From NCBI GenBank assembly GCA_000727475.1, contig KL647305.1, forward strand, positions 302,856 through 366,855: a DNA stretch of 64,000 nucleotides, in the 5' to 3' direction. Shown here piece after piece: positions 45,645 to 58,400 of the stretch. Each line of letters starts with the position of its first letter. The stretch's first letter is position 1. The translations under genes and the position numbers were made by a program. The stretch is from Sarcocystis neurona (lineage: Eukaryota > Apicomplexa > Conoidasida > Eucoccidiorida > Sarcocystidae). The notes below the pieces were generated by a model. The model saw nothing but the letters and a program-made list of their open reading frames with translations. It was not told the DNA's origin and did not search any database.

Positions 45645-47954
45645 CTGTTACACATTGAATCAATTATCGATGTCATCACGTCGGCCTGACTTTCTCGGCG
45701 AATGCGTCCTATATAACGAGGCAGCTAGGAGTTCGCACACTTTGAAATCACACCCCTTAGCAGGTTTGTGCAGGTAACAGAATATCGAATTTTGCCGATC
45801 CTTTCGACTCACCTACGCGCAAGGACTATTCAAAATGCTACCGCACTTGCGCTTACACACCAAATGAATCCCACGTATCCACTAAGTAGACGTGTCCACC
45901 ATGGTTTCGCGGTACGCATACGTACAGTTGAGCATCTTCAACGAGGATCGTCAGGGAGAGACGCCTTACTTGCATGGCAAGAGTGCTTGGGAGACGATGC
46001 CCAGGACTGGGTACACTTCCTACAAGGTACCGTGTTTCACACGTGTGCTCATCTTTGGGGTCGTGGCAACCTGCTCGTGCAAGTACACGCATACTTGCAC
46101 AGTAGCTGATTTGACTGCATACGGACATATTGCTGTACATTTGTACCTTCGCAGTAGACGGTGCGCAGGCAAAATCTCCTCCTTTTCTTACGAACAGTGC
46201 ACACGTTTGTACGCTGCCGCGAAAGCCTCACAGTGATACAGTACACTGACCGATTCATACAGGTGAGATGAGCACCTAACTACGTCCACCCCAGGTGGCT
46301 ACCATTTTAGGTCCTGCTGATTAAATGAGTCATATTTCTGTGTGCCATCGTCGGTCCCCACGTGCAGCCACATCAAAGCGAAGGTTTTCACTTTTGCCAA
46401 GACCTGGAATCTGTGCAGAGGCGCAGCAGCCTCCATGTGTAAGTAGTCTTACGGGCAAGGACCGCGCGAGTTTTCCTGCAGGGACAGACTCTGAAGGCGA
46501 CCAGCACCGGCAGTCGCCACTGAAAACCAGCAGCTGGTAAAAGTACGGCGATTGCAGAAGCGGCGAGAGCACGCGGGAGGCTTCGGGAAGCGCAGCAGCG
46601 CAGCAGGAGAAAAAGAAGAGCGAAGATACATGCGTGGATGCCACTGTTTGTTACGACGCACACGTATGCGGTACAACACCACAGGCTCAGGAGGCCCTTT
46701 ACAGATTTCTCTTTCCCTTTCGTGGGGTTTTGACACGTAGAGCGCTAGAAGCCATAAAGTTACTCACTGCTCTTCTTGTCGATGAGAATGGCGCAAAAAT
46801 CAACACACACCCCACATGGAGAAAGAAGCCCAGACTGGCACGGGCGCGCTTCTTTTGGGCTCCTCCCACGGCTTCTACTTCCTCTTGTCACGCCATGATC
46901 ATGGAGAAAGTTCGAGCTGCCCGACGGGGTGGAGCAGTTCCCAGAATGCTGAGGATAACGGTAGAGAAGCGGTAGACCCAGAACAGCACTGGCATACCAT
47001 CATGCAGCGTCCAATGCGAACAAGGTGTTTCATAATTACCAGCTTTTCCTCCTGTCCCCTCCCTTCTGTGGTGTTTTCTAGGCGTCCACTGTATGCATAC
47101 GGTGCTCAGCACCCTATACTCGGAAAGCAATGGGAGCTGTTGGTGCCGATGACGTCCTTTGTTGTTCAACTTGTCCTTAAAGTTGCACTGTTTGTGACGT
47201 TCGTTGCGGTGGCCCCTCTCTGCTGCGGTGTCGAGAGCTGGCAGACGGGACAAGAATGTTTACCATACGGGCTTTTCCACACACTTTCGTTCAGCGGGGA
47301 TAGGTTCTCCCTCTTTTGACGACTCGTTCATTGTCCTGATCGCACCGGCGCACACGCGTCAGCACACTGTGCTGGTGCGTGCTCGGCTGCGATCTTCTCT
47401 TCAGGCTGCGGGGATGGCGCCGTTTATTCTATGCTGCGGACTAGTGGTCAGTCAAAAATGATGTAGATATACCCGGGTTTGTCCTCTTTTGAAGCCGCTG
47501 CAGCTGCTGCGCGGTCCGCACAAACCGGAGCACCTGCCGTTGTCCCGGCAGCGCGCGCGCGGTGTCTTCTGCGGCCGCTGTTGAGGTGTAGTTACACCCG
47601 AAGTGTACGTGCCCGCACCCCACACGCTCAGCATCAGAAAACAAAACAGGTCGCAGAGGATCTTTTATAAAGCCGCATCCAAATGTCTCGGTTGCTTGTC
47701 CTGGTGTTGTCCTAAGGGAAGCACCTACAACGTCACACGTCCGCATACAAAGTTGTACGAACTAGTCTCGGTACGCGCTACCACGAGACGTAGTAGCAGC
47801 AGGTGAATTCGCGCGCTGGTATCCGTAGCTACACTAGATTTGAGGACTACCAGGCGCAGGTTCCATCTAATGAAGTTTCCTGCGTTGGAAGGCTCGAAAC
47901 CAAGTGGGCAGCTGCGAGCGCCGCAGAGCACGTCCACCCACGAGCACACTGGTT

Positions 47955-48239
47955 GGGCGAGAGCGCGCAAGCTGCAGGGGACGAGTACAACTACATGCCT
48001 ATTGTTGCTGCCGCTAGGAGGGAAAAGGCATGCCGTGTTCCATGGTGCGGTAAGAAAAACACGTATTACGATATTCCTGCATGAATGGAAATCCAGGGGC
48101 CCGCTGGATGGGCGGAGAGCGGACAAGCCGAAGGGGGACTCGTAGTACAGTTTGCCTGTTGCTGCTGCTAGGAGGAAACAGGCATGCCGTGTTTCCAGCT
48201 ACGATGAGAAAAATAAGTATCGCGACATCCCTGCACGGA
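47955..48239. repeat. ~130-bp imperfect tandem duplication
   Basis: Copies at 47955-48085 and 48109-48239 align along their length with small indels, sharing TGGGCG(G)AGAGCG, CTGC(C)GCTAGGAGG, GGCATGCCGTGTT and CCTGCA. Offset is 154 bp. The copies lie in gene-poor DNA and have diverged moderately. Confidence 0.8.
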
Positions 48240-49610
48240 CAGACGGAGCGTGATCTCGTTTGCGGATAGCGTGAATCCAGTAGTCTCTGCTGCACGACAC
48301 CCGAAATAGTGGACGTGTGTGTGGAGCATCCACCAGTTGTTGAGAGATAGCGCGAGATGCCAACGACCACGTATACGCAAGTATTCATTCTACTGGACGT
48401 TGTGAACTACGTCAGTGCCATGGATGAGGAGAGAGTAGGAGAGAAAAGAAATACCCGGTACTGTGCGCGTCGTAGGAGGCAAGAACTGCCGCTGCTCCAC
48501 TTTATGTGTTACTACTACTATCACTACTAGAACTACTACTACGTCTACGTGTGTTGAAACTGCACTGCGGGGCCGGCGCTGCGCCTGCTGCGCACGAGCC
48601 GGCGCTGCTCCTGCTCCCCGATGAGCAGCGGGAGGCGCAGTAGCACTAGCTGGGTGCGAGTTGGCGCCGCTCAAACGCGGTTGCCGACGCGGACGGGTGG
48701 GCGGGCCCCTCCTGCACTGGCGCTAGCTGTGAGAGTTGACGGAGCCGCGTAGAACTTCCCGCCATCTCGCGCGAACGATTTGGAGGAGAAGGAACATCAC
48801 GTTCTTGGACGCCACCGAATGCGTGGGATGGCTGCAGTACAGATGGGGGCGGGCAGAGCAGCAACGAGCTCTATAGCGCTCAAGAGAGGTGAACAACCAA
48901 CCGTGTACACTGCATACCCCCCGGATGCTCATGTTTGGACAAATACGACAATGCTCCCCCAGGAGGACACCAGAAAGTCTTCAACTCTTCTAGGTCTTAA
49001 TTGTGTCCTGTTCACACCGTCGACTACTGCATTCTGGAGAGTCTTCCTATGTATGTAGGACTTCCCTCCCGTATTACGGCGGTAGATCACTAAGGCAATT
49101 GGTGTCAGTTGCGGTGCTGCTGCGAATGAATTCACCATCGAAATGAGGAAGTAGAAAAAGAAGGCATCCTACAGTGTTCAGGACGAACAAATCTTCTTCA
49201 CAGGCGTGCCTCTCCGATCTTGTGGTATTGTTCGTGTCGCGTGAAGATGCTGCGTTGTGTGGGGTGTGCTGCCGGCACATCACGTTTACCAACAGCAGCC
49301 GTACCGCTGGACGCACGTATAATTATGTGCCACAAGGGTGAGTGCACGACCGTAAAACGGAAGCAGCACAAACTTCGTCACTTGCTGAGCGGCCGCAACA
49401 ATTTCCGACTGCGAGATGCTGCCTTACTTCGTGTGGAGTCAGCACTGATCACCGTGGGGTAAACAGGGCGGACGACAAGCATACGTGACTGCACTTTTGC
49501 AAGTTTTTAAAGTGGGTTTTCCACCTGATGGAAGCGAGAAGTGTATTCTTCTTCAACGCTGGAGAATGGCATGATAAGTGCTTGGCACAGTGGAAGAGCA
49601 ACATTGAACT

Positions 49611-50548
49611 GCACCGACACTTGTGAGCTGTAGTGGAAGGGAGTGAAAGGTGGTCCAAGCTAATTGGCTTCGTTGGTGACTGAGATTATGCCGACAGGCA
49701 CAACGTACGTGTCTTTAACGGCGAAGGCCGCAGACACATTCTTTCATCTTTTCCGCGGCGTGACGCAATACATGTAGACGGAGTTTCGGTGAGCGCGGAG
49801 ATCTTACAGGTATCATCCGTTCCTTTACTTTGATCTCGTGCGTGTTCTAAGACGTGCACGGACGTTCAGCCCGGGGCTCGTGCGAGTCAAACTGGTACAC
49901 CTAGAAGTATACACAATGTACCTACGTTGTCCCTGCCGATGGAAAGAGAATGGAGACAACCGCATAAGTCGCTGTTTCTGAACAGTGGAGGAATCTTGCG
50001 AGCATCCCAGAGCGGAGGTTTCGCAATATTTTTGAGGGAAAGAAATTATCACAGCATAACGCTGGTGGCGAGTTAGGACCTGCACTCGTTGCGGCGGTAG
50101 AAATGATTACGATAGGAGACTTTTGGTTACCTTGTGAACACTCCTGAAGAGACAAGTGTGGTAGTGCTCGCGTTGCAGCGTCCATGTGTTGCTGACTTTA
50201 ATATGCATGTATGCATGCAGGTGTTCACAGAGTGAATACCAGATTCGTGTGTCCTATATGGGCTGAAGCGGCCGTAGTGCCCATTGTTTGAAGGCAAATA
50301 TTGATTGCTGCCAGTGTTTCTCCTTAACACAACTGGCAGCTGATAGCACTAGCTGGAAGTCGCAGGGTTACCTGGTTACCTGGAAACATGCTATGAGTTG
50401 GAGAGACACTTAGTATCAGTAAGCAGTAAAGGCGAAACACGATACTGCATCGACACTCGTGGGCTCTGGTGGAAGGAACTGAAAGTTGGTTCAAGCCTAA
50501 TGGCTCCACGGGTGACCAAACTTACGCGGATAGACACAACGTACGTGA
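49611..50548. repeat. Two related ~100-bp segments, same orientation
   Basis: 49611-49711 and 50448-50548 share a common order of blocks: GCA(C/T)CGACACT, TGGAAGG, TGAAAG, TGG(C/T)(T/C)CAAGC, GGTGAC and ACACAACGTACGTG. The similarity extends weakly about 65 bp to the left of each. They look like two worn copies of one dispersed repeat. Confidence 0.65.
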
Positions 50549-51240
50549 AGGGCTACTGTCAGTGGCTGTTCTGCGTTGCCGAGAGACACAAATCAACTCG
50601 TACGTCGTCGCCTGTATATTTGCACGTTATGGTCGAATAGCATCGTCGGACGGGCAGCTCGTTTGCACCACCTAATGAGTCCGTCTGCGCAGCGGACTTG
50701 ATGGGAACCTCAACTTCCTCACATTATACCGCTGCACCCTCGTCGGCTTAAAAAATCACGTCTCGCCCTCGGGCAGAGCACTGCTGCTGAAGTTTTGCTC
50801 TGGCCGGCGTGATCATTGCGAGCAGGTCCCTGGTAGGAGGCGTATGGTGTCGATTGGAGGCGTGCAGGCGTTAGCACGGAGTACCATTCGGATAAGTGGA
50901 TGACTGGGGGCGGGGAGCTCGAGAAACTCTGTCTTTTGCGTTCGAGCAAACAGCGATTACGTGTTGGAAGAAAGTGCGGGCGCAATCTGGTGCTTTTAAA
51001 AACGAATCACACCATCGACTTGGCTTCTCCACTATTTACTAGTTCATTCTCGGCCGAGGGAGCGCGCGATAGGGGGGGGGACGAGGGCGAGCGAAATTTA
51101 CCTGCCTGCGGAGCGAAAGCAGGCAGTTAACTGTTTTGCGGCCGTCGAATACGGTTGCACACTTCAGTTACCGTACAAGCGACCGTTCGCGACAGCACGG
51201 AGCGACCTTCACCGCTGACCGTACCTCTGTTCACTCCACT

Positions 51241-51280
51241 CTCTTTCTCTCTCTCTCTCTCCCACACACACACACACACA
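51241..51280. repeat. CT followed by CA microsatellite
   Basis: About 21 bp of CT units followed directly by about 19 bp of CA units in non-coding DNA. Confidence 0.9.
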
Positions 51281-52471
51281 TACACAAAATTCCCTCTTGT
51301 GCTCTTCTGAAGGGGCTTCGACGTATTGTCTGCAGGGGCCATACAACCCCCCGTTTGAAAATCGAAATGACACGCACCAACTGTTGAGACCCGGGGGCCC
51401 ACTTTCGGTGTGCCGGGGCAGCCTTGCGTGCGTCGTATGACCGGCACCAGATTGTATTTAGTAGGTGCACCTCTACGTCTTACTATTCTCTGATCGGTCT
51501 ACAGAGGTAAAAGGGTCGCCCCTCCCTATCTTCCTGAGGAAGAAAGTCCGGCTCAAAATGTTCACTTCACATGTTGTGAGAGATTTGCCCGAAGCCGTGT
51601 TTGCCTGACGGACAACAGTGGACGGCGTACGCGGGGGCTACGGCAGTCGTCGGACTGTCGCTGCGGAGTGTGCGGAACACCAGAAGCCCGATGCGATGGT
51701 GAAAGTTGCCATTGTAGAATAACTAGTTTCAACAGCTTGTCAAGGTATCCGCCGTTACGCCGTCCCACATTAGTGTGACTGTCAAAACGCGTTTCCGTCG
51801 CCAATGTTCCAGCCGAGATAAACAAGAAATTCTGCGCCTCAGCTCTAGCACATCGGTGCCCTGGTAGCACACTGTGCAAAGTGTGCTTCTGCTGTTGCCT
51901 CAAGTCGTCTCAGGCCCGGGTTCAGTGCACCCGGACTCCGTAGCCCCTGTCAACCTGAGTCACCATACATGCGCGTATCACAGTATATGTGTACACAGGA
52001 TAACAGCGGCATTTAGGTCTGCAGATTTAGTCTGTTCTCATCTAAAACAACGGATTCTCCTCCGCGCGAGGACCCGCATTTCAAAAGGAAGCGTTGACAG
52101 TCGGTCTCGGATGGGAAATACTTGATTTTACACGTAGTCAGGACTCCCAGTAAATGCAGCGTCCCCAGGCCCCTCTGCGTGAAGGGTCTAGGGTATTTAG
52201 CCTGGTCTCACTCTCGCCCACCGCGTCTTTCGAACCGCGTGCAGGCAGCAAAAACAAGGTTTCTTTGTAGACAAGGTCCGTCCCTTCGAGCGACGGCTGC
52301 TAGCTTGTGAGTGACCGTGCGTTCCCTTTCGGCCCAGGCGCTATGAAAGGGCTCGACAAATTTGGGTGCATTCTAGCAGCGCATCGAGCAGTCTTGTAAA
52401 ACCTACTCGTTGTTCCTGCTTGTCGCACCGAGGCACCGTGGTGGCCTTGTACGGAAGGGACGGCCGCTCGA

Positions 52472-55400
52472 ATGGCGCGGCTTTCTCAGGAGCGAAGCCA
52501 GCGGCAAGGGCCTCAGCGGCTTTCCTGGCTTCGCATTACGTTTCCTCCTTTTGCCCCCTTCTTCTGTGTCGTTTCAGTTTTTTGCTTCCTTGGCGTTGTC
52601 CAGACCAGCGGCGCCAACGATACACCGCAGTACCTTCCTGCTCCTCGCCCGAATGTTCCGCTGCAGTATTCGTTGTCTCCCGGCGCTCCCGGCACACCTC
52701 GTGATTCAGGTCAATATGGTATTTCCCCCCAGTCAGCCAACAGCTTCAGCTTGCAGACATCCCTAAAGGTAAACGGTCAGCGACAGAAGCTCCCCGCTGC
52801 TGACGCACGGCAGCCGCTTGCAGAAACGACTGACACGGATGCGGAGAAGCCCGCCGAGTTTATCTCGAGTGAGTCACCGGGAACGCCTCCCCGAAGATCG
52901 AAACTTGGGAAGTGAACATATAGCATTCAGTCTGAAGTATGTGTCCACGGTGTGGAGCGTTTTGCTGTCTGTTTTATTCTCCTCAACGAGTAGGGGTACT
53001 GTTCATTTAGACAGCTTCCCCCCTGTGGATGTGCTTCTCCTTGTGATGGGAGAAATGGCATTTATCGTGCAAAATTGTCTGGTGCCAGAAGAGAACGCGC
53101 CCCGCAGCTGTGTTGAAACCTCGTTGAAAAGCAAGCCTTTCGTATGTGATGCACACCCGTTTAGCGGAAGCCCTCTCAGAAAGGTCGGAAGTGGGGTTTC
53201 ACTGTCTTGTGCTGCTCAGCGTTGACACGGACTTACCCCTGAAACCTTTTTGACTGCTAAGAAACCAGATTTATTTCGTGTTCCTGAACATTTGTCTTGC
53301 TCCTCTACGTCAGTTGAGATCCATCGCCATACACGTAGTCCCGCCAGGTTAGAAAGTTTTGATGAAATAGCGGTAGACGTCTGTAGGCTCGAAATTCAAG
53401 AAAGTACGAATGTTCACATATGCATACAAACCCTCCCACACACTCCACTACAAATCATCTCTCCCTGCGCTTATCGACTCGGAGTACCGTTTTACAGGTA
53501 GCATCTAAAAACTGCCAACTGATGCCGTGGCAGAAGGCGACCAGTTTCTCTTTTGGAGGAGTTACCGCGCATCAAACATTTGCAACCTGTGTAAAGCCCT
53601 CATTTCTTTTTTTCTGCAATGTGTAGGTAGCAGTTTTGTGTGGTTAAGCCCGATAAACTTAACCGCTGCGTTTACGAACGAATTGGCGTAGCACAGGCCA
53701 AATCCTCCGTCGTACCCCTTGCTTTTTCCGGCAGCAAAAAAGATGAGGTAAACCCTATGTCTACTTTTTGTGCAGATCGTCCGGAACTGGGGAAGGCTGT
53801 CTTGAGGGACATTACACAAGAGGGGAGTGCAGGTAGACGGAGTACGTCCACCGATGTAGCTCCCGAGTCTTTGAAGGCCTTCGAACCTCTGTACTCTTTC
53901 CAGATACTTCTTCAGCCGAGAGACATCGAAAGCGGTCAAGTCTTTTCGGCGCCCCCTACGGTAGAAGTTGTAGACAGGAATGGAAATCGAGTAACGTCAT
54001 TCCGTGGTCTTCTGAACGTCCAACTAGACGGAGGAAATGCAAGCGAGGGCGGTACGTCGATTGATCGGACATTTTTGCTGCCTGACGGCCAGGCCTGTCT
54101 TGTCTGCCCGAATGTGTACAAGGATTCAGTTTTCACTAATGTCTGTGTAGCACACTCCATCTGTGAACACACAAGAACAGAGGGACCGCCACGACCATCG
54201 CAGACTGGTGCAACTCGCTTGCTGAATGCTGTTGAACTACTGTCACTTTTATCTGTGTCTTAGTTCCAGCATTGGGGACATGAAATAAGTGACCGCGGAA
54301 CACAAACCTATGAAAAACAGATAGGCAACATAGCAGGCGCCCACGTTAAACTGCGTGCAGCCCCCCCACTAAGAATGCTGCCTCCGAAAAAGGAGTCGTG
54401 CGACTGGGACCGAGCCCACACATCCCATATTGCTGGCTGACGATTCGCCCACCTGCAGTTCACACCACCTCTTCTTCTACTAACAGTTGGACCTGAGTGG
54501 TGACAGCTCTTCAGCAGTGGAAGTAGGGAACTGCAGCGCCGAGAATGCGAGTCATTCCTTTTGACGGTGTCCTTGTGCTGTCTTGCTTCGTACAGTCAAT
54601 AAACGCTTGCGGCTTCACCTTTCATGTTGAAGTGGCTTGCCGCTTCTGCTTCTGTACGCCACCAGGAAATCTTACTAAAAAGCCCTTGCTCAGGGGTCGC
54701 ACCCTGGCGCGTGCGCATAAAGGCTATGTAGCGTGGAAGGGTCTATCAATTGATCAAGCCGCCACGGGATATTATCTACGCGTCATTGATCTCTCCGGAT
54801 TTGTGCTGTCTCCGGCGTTATCGGAACCATTTAATGTCTTTCCCGGTCCGCCCACGGAACTGGTGATCACCAGGCAACCACCTGCCACAGTTGATCCTCA
54901 AGAATACTTTGAGATCTCGTTCGAGGTGCGGGACCGCCACGGCAACCCGCCTTCGCAGGCGACAACTTCCGGTAAAAGTACGACTAGGTACATCGTAGAA
55001 CTGACGCTGGTCAAGACAAATGGGATGGACGAGGGTAACCTTAGCAGGGAAGGGACTCATGGCGATTCTGACCAAGAATCGGGTTCACTACGTCAATCCT
55101 GTAGTTTCCAAGGCACTGCGAACTACAAGAACATTTTTGTGACAAATGTTCTCCGAGGGGAATTTGTTTTAAAGGTAAGCCGAGTTGCACTTTTCTACGC
55201 ATGTCACTGCAGCGGTCCAAATGCGCGCAATTCTTCTGGATGAGACGGTTACGAAGCGCGCACTAGACTAACGGTGCAGACACACCTTCTAATGCCAACC
55301 CTTAGTCGACATCTGATTGATTCAAAGATGCCTCGGGCTCTCTCCTCTTCTATCTTTAAGCAATGCATCTCCTTACGGAAGCACACGGAAACATGCACGC

Positions 55401-58400
55401 GAGGCTTACTTGTGTGTGTTGACTGTGTACGCGCAAGACAACGCACCTTGAGTCGTCAGCGGTCTTGCGAGACACCTGCGAAACGTTCAAGTACATGCGG
55501 TCGCACTTGCATGCGCACAATAGATTGCTTCCGGGAAACTACTTGAGCAGGCTGACGTAGCATCATTGTCTGCATTTTCCCTCTCCTTACCACAGGGAGT
55601 TTGTTTGAATTGCCCCAACGGTCCTGTTGAAGCTGTTTCGCGGTCGTTCCGTGTAATGCCTTCGACTACCGTCACCATTTATAGCGACTGCGGTGTACTA
55701 CTGGAAGGAGGAGCATCTGAAAACACCCATACAACAAACGACTTGGAACACCACTGCATGGTACCAGTCAAGTTGTCCCAGGGAGAGAGACACAGTGGTA
55801 TCGCCGCGACGCTTCGAGAAGATGTCCGCGTCCGTGTGGCTGCAGTAAAACTCCTGGGGGTAGTCGATCTGCAAGAAAACACGCCAGGAATTCGTGTACA
55901 TCCGGAAGAACTAGTCTTTCACGCAGGTGAAAGACTGGCGGTTGAGAAAGCTTTCACGGTGGAGGTAGGTCTGTCGAAAGCTGTCGCGTGACGGAACAGC
56001 ACACATGCCTCCTGCGCAGCCAAATAAAGCTCCGCCGATTGCTGTAATCGGCATAGTAGCCTGGTAAAAGCTTTAGCGACTTCCTAAATGTATTTGGTTG
56101 TCACGAGTGCAGCGGTGATATACGGACTTGCTGTGATGCGGCAGCAGAACCGCAAGCTCCGTCCTGTGTGTGCTTGAAGTAGACGCACGTGGTTGCACTC
56201 AGACTCTACTTTACGTTTCGGCACAGTTGTTGTCTTTTGGTGCCTCTGTCAGTGCTCCCGCACCTGGTACTTTAGCGCGTCCGCCGCGACTTCTTGCAAG
56301 CTCCACTACGTCTAGTGAATTGCTTCTGATCATTCGACTATGCTTCTGACTGCCACTTTCCCGGGGGTTGCTGCGATTTGAGGCGCTGACGGTCAGAGGA
56401 ATGCGCTAGAATCTGAACGGGTTCTGTGCAGGTGCATGCCCATAGAAGGCCAGCGCCAGCGGGTAATTGTCTTTTTTGCTCTCCTCGAGGCGTGGGTAAT
56501 TGCGCGTAGGCTATCGACGACGATTTGCCTTGGGCAAGCCCAGGCTCCTCGAGCGGACATAGTTCTTCATGGGTGCAGCATTACCGTGTGGAAGTCGACG
56601 TTGTTTCTGAAGACCCCATGTGGACGGCGGATGCCGTTGTTTGGCCCAACGGCAACTCAATCGACCTGGTGGTGCAGGACAACGACATCCCGTCAGTAAT
56701 GTTCGACGCACCGGGACGCCTCCTCCTCTCTGGCCTCGAAGGAGAGGTATGCCGCAGAGGGGAGGGAGCTTGCCACACCACAAATGAAAAATTCGAAGTC
56801 GACCGTCTCACCTGTGCATATACAGCATCTGCACGTGCAAATATGGATGCTTACGTATACAGATGATGCACGCATACTTACAAAGGTAAGTTCGAACAGA
56901 ACGTACGAGTCTCGCCGCCGTTTTAAATAGTGAGTCAGAGTGCTGCTCATCAGCGAACTAAGGCTTTCTCGCACTGCTTCGAATCCCACCTTTACCCATT
57001 GATAGCCGCGCACTAACGTTACAAGACACCGGCACCGTTTGTAGCCAGAGCGCTAAGAGTGTCACGGCAGAAGTACGTCTGTTTTGTAGCAGTTTTTCGT
57101 TGAGGGCGGTACCTGAAGATCAGGCACTCGAGGGGATAGGGGATTGTTCGCTGGGCATCTCTAAGTGCTGAGCTTCATGGAAAAGAGTGGCTTTGACATG
57201 TACAGTTTTGTCACACGACGGAATCGTAAAGTGCCTTCCTTAAAAGTGTCTTAAACGCGCAAGACAGACGCGGTGCACACAGGTACTCTCATTGCCCAGC
57301 TAGGTTTCTTGTTCTGCTGAGCAACCGTGATCTAGCAAACGAGTCAGCTCCTAACGGTGTTGCGCTGTACTTTTCTATCTCGGCCGCATCGCAAAGGACT
57401 GTCACTGACTTTTGCACACTCGTGATCAGCCCCCTTCGGCCTCACGATGCTGTCAAACGTGACTGACCAAGCACGCTCAGTGAAACTAGCAAATGCGTGT
57501 AGCCCGGACAGGAGTGGATGACACTTGTGCGACTGGTGTACATTTAGCGGCCGCTTTGCAAGTGGACAAAACAAATGCCTCACAGCGGCTGCAGAGAAGG
57601 AAGGCGTTGTGGGCCAACAGGTGTGTGACTTAAGAAGGCATCTTGTTGGATAAGCGCAACAGGGCGTAGAAGCTGTGCGATGATCTGCGTCCGTCGTCGC
57701 GAGTCCACACAGTCAGTTCTCCACTGGTCCACTGCGTCACGTGAGGATTGAGGCCATGTCTGTTCGCAGAGAGCGCCTGGCGTGATACACCTGGTGCTGT
57801 ACCAGACTAGCACTGAACAACGTAGGTCTCAAAGTGATTCACCAGCTTGAGAAGCAGTCGAAGCAGAGTGACACCGTTCGATCAGCATACTAGCTAGAGG
57901 AGAAGCAAATGCTGTTTTGTCTCCACGAGTGTGCGTTAACTGTGCGAGCGACTGGACGAAACGTTGGAATACTGTGCTCACCAATTCATAATATGAGTCC
58001 AGTTCTACTTCTAAGACGAGCTAAAAAAACAGTATTTTTGGACATGAGGCTGCACTGCAGCGAATACTGTGTGCACGCACCGTCTGTTAGATCGTACGTG
58101 GCACGATTCTTCTTGTATAGATATCTCACTGTGGACCGAAGTTGTCTCTCGTGCCCCTGATTTCCCGTGTAGACAAGTGCCGATCTACGTCAGGGTGTCG
58201 CAGCAAAATGCCCTTTATATATAGTGCAGCGGAGAAATATGACGGGGTCTAAGCCATTATGCTGCCCAGTGCTCGATTGTCCGTGCAGACGAAGTACGTG
58301 ATCACCCTATCACATGCTCCCAGAAAGAACCTACTGGTGATTGTGGAGAAGAGTCGTGGAATTTTAACAGTTCCGGACCAAGTGCTTTTTACGCCAGAAA

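Larger units (their letters stand above)
44501..52471. other. Divergent intergenic region between MAPK2 and the modular secreted protein gene
   Basis: About 8 kb between two gene starts, without a supported gene. It contains a decayed reverse-transcriptase fragment (about 45430-45644, minus strand), a ~130-bp tandem duplication (47955-48239), two related ~100-bp segments (49611-49711 and 50448-50548), and a CT/CA microsatellite (51241-51280). A 167-codon plus-strand frame at 46816-47319 has no family motif. Promoters of both flanking genes should lie at the ends. Confidence 0.55.

Noticed and set aside
45853..46140. Minus-strand frame first considered as retroelement integrase
   Set aside because: It lies on the wrong side of the reverse-transcriptase relic for gypsy gene order and lacks the zinc-binding His and Cys pattern.
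46816..47319. 167-codon plus-strand open frame with a hydrophobic stretch
   Set aside because: No signal peptide, domain or splice partner; the reverse strand is equally open, so chance is a sufficient explanation.
53936..54263. Open frame continuing past 54051 in the modular protein gene
   Set aside because: A strong donor (G/GTACGT) at 54051 joins in phase to 54666 and completes the Ig-like domain; the read-through text does not.
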